Assembly: GCA_001430745.1 (NCBI GenBank)
Contig: KQ482027.1
Coordinates: 429,207-439,390, forward strand
Direction: 5' to 3'
Origin: Auxenochlorella pyrenoidosa
Lineage: Eukaryota; Chlorophyta; Trebouxiophyceae; Chlorellales; Chlorellaceae
DNA length: 10,184 nt
In this document: in pieces, positions 1 through 6,100 of the stretch
Layout of the letters: every line of letters begins with the position of its first letter
Numbering within the stretch: the first letter of the stretch is position 1
Position numbers and translations under genes: made by a program
The notes under the pieces: generated by a model
What the model saw: only the letters and a program-made list of their open reading frames with translations
What the model was told of the DNA's origin: nothing
Database searches by the model: none

Positions 1-141
1 GGCACACCTGTTGGCCGAATCTGGCGCCCACCTGGGAGCCTGCCTGCCTGCAAATCCCGCGCATCCGCCAGATGGGACAGCCGCCCTGGGCACCCTCCCA
101 CGACCGCGCCTGCCCCCTCCACCTCCGCCCCGCCCCGCCAG
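1..141 (+). other. 3' part of an upstream intron with acceptor
   Basis: The stretch before the first recognised exon reads as the end of an intron. It contains CTGC/CCTG filler, then a C-rich pyrimidine tract from about 110 to 139, and ends in CCAG at 138-141. The next base begins the codon for the first Cys of the peptidase active-site motif. Family knowledge says a Gln (oxyanion hole) should directly precede this Cys. CAG at 139-141 could in principle be that codon, but it also serves as the acceptor, so the Gln is probably encoded at the end of the exon outside the window. The donor, signal peptide and propeptide are not in view. Confidence 0.55.
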
Positions 142-3100
142 TGCGCCGGCTGCTGGGCGTTTGCCGGGGTGGCCGCCATCGAGTCCAAGATCCTGATCGA
201 CAGCGGCGCCAACGCCAGCGCGCCGCCGCCGCTCGACCTTTCAGAACAGCAGCTGCTCGACTGCGCCGATGCCGATGCCGGCTTTGACAGCCGGGGCTGC
301 CAGGGTGGCTACCTCTTTGACCCCTTCATCTACGCCTCCAGGCAAGGCGCCGGCTGGATGGGCAGGGCGGAGAGCAGGCGGGGGGCGCAGGGTTGGTGGG
401 CTCGGGACCTGGCAGTGCTGGCCTGACTTGCCTTGCCCTGCTGCCCGCATGCACCTCCATCTCCCGCTCAACCGCGCTTTGTGCGACCTGCATGCCGAGG
501 CTCTGACTGCCGCACACACACACACACAAACACACGCACAGGCACACGCACAGAACACGCACACGCACGCGCACACGCAAGCACGCTCGCACTCACACAC
601 ACTGTCACCTGCCTCACCTGCTCCAGGGGGCTGGGCTTCCTGACCACCGAGCTTCTATACCCCTTCAAGGGCCAGTCGGGGGCCTGCGACGCCTCGCGGC
701 TGCAGACCATCGACGGCGCCTCCAAGTTTGAGCTGGCAGAGGGAGCTTACGAGATGGTGCGGCCCTGGTCGGCGGCAGGACTGAGAGAGGTGGGAGCCAC
801 GCCCTCGCCGCCGGTGCTGCTTAGCTGGCGGCGTGGGCAGGGCAACGGTGCAGCAGAGGGCAAGCAAGGCGCTGTTGGGCTGTGCCGGTGCTGAAAGCGG
901 GGTTTCGGTCTAGAACATGTGCAGTGGCTGGAAAGAGGCCCATGGCAGCACGAGACAGCCCTTGCTGACCCCAGCTCCTGCCCGTCCCTGCAGGCTGTGC
1001 TCATCTCGCCAGTTGTGGTGTCCATCAATGCGCCAGACCTGTTCCAGTTCTACTCGGGTGGGTGCGCTGGCCCCGCCTGCCCGCTGCCTGCCCTGTCGTG
1101 CATGTGGATTGCACCGGAACCTTAGCTCGGCTCTGTGCCATGCCACGCTCTGTCCTGTACTGCGCGGAAGCAGTGCAGCAACTGGCCAGCTCGTGCAACC
1201 ACCGATGGCGGCCCCCCCCCTGGAGCCCTGCAGGCGGCCTGTGGACTGCTGCTGAATGCGAGGTGCCCGACGGGCCGCCCGCCTTCAGCAGGGCACGCAT
1301 GAACCATGCTGTGCTCGTCGTGGGCTTCAACCTGACGGCCCAGCCGCCCTACTGGCGAGCCTGGGGGCGGGGCCTGGGGGTGGGCGGTGCAGCCTGCAGG
1401 CGCTGCTTGCAGGCGTGCAGCGTGCCGCTCGCTGAGGCGGCGCAGCAGCCCGGCTATGGCGGGGGTCGCACGCTGCCAGGGTGGCACCATGCCAAGGGCG
1501 CCGCGAACAAACGCCCTGCCCGCCTGCCAACCTGCCTGCCTGCCCCCAGGATCTTCAAGAACTCCTGGGGCGGCGGCGACTCCTGGGGGGACGACGGCTA
1601 TGGCATGATAGAGATGACTGGGCTGGACGGCAAGCCCAGCTGGGGAGGTGCGCCGCCAGACGACACAAGCCCCGGCGCCAAGTGCACCGTGCCCATGCTC
1701 AAGGACAAGACCCGCGCTCACACTCCCACGCTCTCGCATTCCAACTTCCCACGTTTCGTTGTTGTGCAATTCGTGCAGCGTGCAGCATGTACTTCTGGAT
1801 GCTGCGCCCCGCAGAGGTGCTGCCGCGGCAGGGCGACGCCGTCCCGGCTGCGCCAAAGACACGTGAGAGCCGGGGCACAGGGCAGCGCTGGGGGCACGCA
1901 CTAGACAGTAGCACGGCCATTGCAGCGCGCCTCGCCGCTGCCTTGGCCTGGGTTTGGGGGGCACACCCGCTGATGCCGGCTCTTGTGTCTGTGCTCTCCC
2001 CCGCCCTGCAGCCACGCTGCGCTTGATGCCTGGCAACTCGCAGAGGCAGTACGGCAGGTTGGAGATACTGGTCAATGGCACCTGGGTGAGCGGGAGGGCA
2101 GCAGCCGCAGCTGCCTGGAAGCTACCTGCCAAAAATCCTGCTGCATGCATTTTTTCAACTGCCGTGGCGGCACAACCTGCCGGCCCACCTCTGGGTGCTC
2201 GCCGCTGCTGCCGAAATCCCAGCTGCATACATTTCCTGACTGCCATGGAGGCGCCTCAACCTGCGGGGCCTCGCCGCTGCCTGCCGCTGCGTGCAGAGCA
2301 CCATCTGCAGCCGTGGCTTCGATGCCGTGGATGCAAGCGTCGCGTGTCGGCAGCTTGGGGTGGGTGGGCAAGATGTGCCATCCCTGCTTTGCAGCACATC
2401 GTTCAGATGGCGGGCTTGCGCCCTTGACATTCGGGCTGGCCAGGCCATGGGCTCCGTGTCTGGCGTCAGTGCAAATGCCGACTGGGCAACGTGCAATCTG
2501 ATGTGCGAGGGGATCCCCTCCTCATGCTCATGCTCCGCGACTGCATTTCTCTTGCAGCTGGGCACCTCTGGCAGGGCCCTGGCCGGCACCCCCTTTGGCC
2601 AGGGCACCGGCCTGCCCATCGCGCTCAACCAGGTGGAGTGCACCGGCGAGGAGCAGGCCCTGCAGCAGTGCGGCGCGCTGAGCGGCGCCGCCGGTGTGTC
2701 GGGGTGCACGCACGCAGAGGACACCTCCATCCAGTGCGGGGACGCGCTGCCAGAGGGTGAGCTTGACTGCAGAGGCAGCCGTGCAGAGGGCTTGTAAAGG
2801 CAGTGGCTGCTTGTGCAGTAGTTGGCCAACAGCAGGGATGTGTTGTCCACGGTGGGGAGGATGGGCGAAAACAGGGAGGCACAAGTTGGCTGGCCTGCTT
2901 GCCGACCACAGCTCTCACCAGGGCCGCCATGAAGGCCATGCAGCCCGCAGGTGCTGGGCTCAGCCGTGCGCACTGCATGCACGGCTCACCGCCGGCCCGC
3001 TCTTGCAGGCCCCTCCACACCCCACCCCCACCCGTTTGCACCCTCCCCTTCTGTCCCTCATGCCGCAGTCACTGTGCGGCTGGTCAGCCCCGATGGCAAT

Positions 3101-6100
3101 GCGCAGCAAGGCAGGCTGGAGGTGTTCCATGCCGGCACCTGGTGAGCTGTGAGGGCCAGGGCACAGCGGCTCGGGATCAGGGTGCCGCAGGCAAGGTTCC
3201 CGGGATCGTGCACCATTCCGGCCTGGCAAGCCCATTCGTCACGGCACAGCATGCTGTCCCGTACCCACACTGCTTGGAAGCTTCTCCCTGGCTCCCAGGG
3301 GCACAGTGTGCGACGACGGCATGACGGACGACGCCGCTGGCGTGGTGTGCAGCCAGCTGGGCCTGGGCGGCTCCGGGTCCACCATCAAGCACGCCCCCTT
3401 TGGCGAGGGCAACGGCACGATCTGGCTGAGCCGCGTGCGCTGCAGCGGCGATGAGTATCGCCTGGAGGACTGCCCCAACGCCGGCTGGGGCGCCGCCACT
3501 GGCTGTTCACACGCCGAGGATGTGGGCGTTTCGTGCCTGGGCAGCGTGGGCGCCGCCGACGTGGCGCCCGGCGTGGGTGAGCGCGCCCTCCGCCCCTGTG
3601 CATGGCAGGTTTGGCGGCGCGTGGCAAGTGGACCTGCCGACGTGGGTGCAGAGTGGTCGCACCGAAAAGTGCGCTGCCGGCCGTGCCAGGGATATGGTGT
3701 GCGAGGGCTGCCCATTCACGCCCGTTTACTGCCCGCGCTGCCGCAGTGACTGTGCGGCTGGTCGGCGGCTCCACCAAGCGCCAGGGCCGGCTGGAGGTGC
3801 TGCAGAAGGGCTTGTGGCGTGAGTGGGCACTTGGGGCGATAAGGAAACTGCTTGCTTACTTACCTTTCGGCACGTGGCATCACGACGAAGCCATCAGCAC
3901 TTGTCATCGCTTGCGAGAGTCTGTCGTTTCAGCATCAGGCTGTGCCAATGGACTAACACCCCCGGCGCTGCCCCTGCAGGCACGGTGTGTGACGACGGCG
4001 CTGACGGCGGGCTTGCAAGGTCGGCAGCAGCTCTCTCAGTGCCGCCTGAAGCCTGGCAGCTCAAGCCTGGCTGCACTTTGCCTGCCCATCCCGCCCTGAC
4101 GCAGCGTCGCTCTGCTTGCCTTGCCGCAATTGCATGCGCTCACCACCCAGCGCTACTGCATGCCCTTGATGTGCTGCAGGGTGGTGTGCAAGCAGCTGGG
4201 CCTGCCCCCCACGCGCACCCCAAACGTCACAGTGGGTGGCGCCTACTATGGCCAGGGCACCGGCGGCCTGCCCATCTACCTGCACTGCACCGGCAGTGAG
4301 GCCTCCTGGGAGCAGTGCAGCACCGGCGGCCTGGGCACGCGCTCCTGTGAGTGCCCGGTCTGCCCTGTGGGCAGGTACTTGCCTGGCTTCTTGGGTTTGC
4401 ACAGGGCCAAGCATGTGCCGGTACGAGGCATCTGCGCTGCAACCCGGCAGCCGTCGCATCGCAGCAGTTGACGCCAACCAGCAGCCACTGTTCAGGCAGT
4501 AGGTTGTGGCGTGTATCCAGAGCCCCTCCCCTGCTGGAACGCCCTTCATTGTTGTGCTGCAGGCTCGCATGCCGAGGATGTGGGCATCTCCTGCGGCGCA
4601 CCCCTCGACGGTGGGCTTGGCTGCTGTATGCTGTGCCCTGCCCCCGTTCCCACTACCTACCAATCCAATCCAGTCAATCACACGGCTGCTTGTGCGCCTG
4701 ATGCGCCCGCTTGCCTGCCTGCCTGCGCTGCCGGGGGTCCCCCTGCGCACGGCCACGCACCCGCGTTCATGGCCTGCCCTGCGTGCGATGCCCCTGCAGC
4801 GATGGTGAGGCTGGCTGGGGGGCCCAACTCGCGGTCGGGCCGGCTGGAGGTGCGGCGCAACGGGCGGAACAGCACCTGGGGAACCGTCTGCAGCAGGCAA
4901 GTGTCGCCCCAACGCTGTGCTCATCGTCATCATTTTGATCACTGTCCGCACCGATCTGGCCCCCGTGTCTGGCGTCCTGCACACAGCAGTCAGGGGTCGA
5001 CCTTCGCACCTGCCCTCTGCTGCGTAGCTAGCCGCTGCATCCAGCGGGTTGCCCTGCCTTGCCTTGCCCTTTGCAAGCGTGCTTGCCCGCCGTGCCGCGC
5101 CCTTTCCGACTGCCCTGCAATACCTGACCGCGGCTCTCAGCGATTTCAACCCTGTCTGCAGGGGCTTTGACCCGCTGGATGCGCGTGTGGTGTGTCGCAC
5201 GCTGGGCCTGGGATCCTTCGGCTCGGTGGCCGCTGCGGGCGCCTTTGGCGCCGGCACGGGGCGCATCTGGATGTCCGACGTGGCCTGCTCCGGATCAGAG
5301 GCCACACTGCTGGAGTGCGCCAGCCGCAGCCCCCTGGGCTGCACGCACGCTACGGACGTGGGCATCCGCTGCGGGGACGCGCCCCCGAATGTACGTGAGT
5401 GCGGGGGCTGGCAAGGTGCTTGGGAGCCCTGCGGATGCGCTGGACAAGCCGCACCCGCTTTGCTGTGGAGCTAGGTCCAAGATCTCCCCGCGCCCCCCCC
5501 CCCCCCCCTCCTTTTGTGTGCTAGGGCATGAGTGATGCCTTTGCTTAAGCCAGGGTTCTGCCCAAGCAGTAGCTGCTCTGCCAACGGAAAAGCTGTGAAA
5601 ATGGGGTGCCGGCCTCTGACCCTTTCGTGCTTGTAACCGTGCGCCCTGCCATGCCTGCAGCCACTCTGCGGCTGGTGGGCGGCCCGAACTCCACTAGCGG
5701 CCGGGTGGAGCTGCTGAAGGATGGTGTATGGTGAGCATGCCTAAGCTGCTTCCCTGGGCCTGGAATGCCCCGCCCGTCGTCTTGTTGGCTAATGTCAGCT
5801 CATCACGCTTCGACTGACAGCCTGCAATCTTGAGAGGTCCTGCCCGAACATTTTGAGGCCTGCCGGCCTGCTTGCCCTGCCGGCCTGCTTGCCCTCACCT
5901 CGACTGTCTTCTCACCTCCCTTCCTTCCTGTTTGCTGTTCGCTGCCGTGAAGGGGCACCATCTGCGACTCGGACACAGCCGACCAGACAGCCACCGTTGT
6001 GTGCCGCCAGCTGGGCCTGGGGTCGGCGGGGGCTCTCAAGACCAACGCCTTCTTTGGGGAGGGCACAGGGCCCATCTATCTGGCGGGGGTGCGCGCCTTG

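Larger units (their letters stand above)
142..1862 (+). other. Papain-type (peptidase C1A) catalytic domain, six exons
   Basis: The domain starts at the active-site motif CAGCWAF (142-162), where papains usually have CGSCWAF; the nucleophile is the second Cys at 151-153. Then come [11 protein letters not shown] and GCQGGY, the family's LSEQ.LVDC and GC.GG motifs, in exon 142-341. Exon 627-789 carries [12 protein letters not shown], like the usual YPY.G..G.C. Exon 994-1057 gives [11 protein letters not shown] and FYSG. The catalytic His lies in [10 protein letters not shown] (His codon 1305-1307) and the catalytic Asn in [11 protein letters not shown] (Asn codon 1560-1562), with YW-IFKNSWG rebuilt across a GC-AG intron. 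Exons 1550-1647 and 1779-1862 finish the domain with GYGMIEMTG and [11 protein letters not shown]. By family knowledge this is an endopeptidase made with an inhibitory propeptide; that part, and the oxyanion Gln, are outside the window. The triad is intact, so activity is expected. Confidence 0.9.

Noticed and set aside
241..725. Cys/Val-rich minus-strand frames
   Set aside because: The Cys-Val-Cys repeats are the translation of the CA/GT microsatellite at 511-602.
1648..1778. Alternative exon end at 1713 with a GC donor, adding a segment with CTVPMLKDK
   Set aside because: It is also in phase, but the GT donor at 1648 is canonical and gives the more papain-like ending G-A-C-S-M-Y. It cannot be excluded without cDNA.
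1863..2011. A gene boundary between the peptidase and SRCR1
   Set aside because: Only 149 nt, with a GTGAGA donor and CTGCAG acceptor, compatible phase, no stop in the peptidase frame at the end of exon 1779-1862 and no plausible start before SRCR1.
1122..2246. Minus-strand open frame of 374 codons
   Set aside because: Antisense to the peptidase and SRCR1 exons; low-complexity Ala/Gly/Arg/Pro composition typical of GC-rich shadow frames.
4061..5365. Minus-strand open frame of 434 codons
   Set aside because: It lies antisense to SRCR3 and SRCR4 exons, crosses their introns, has no recognisable domain, and its composition follows the G/C third positions of the plus exons.
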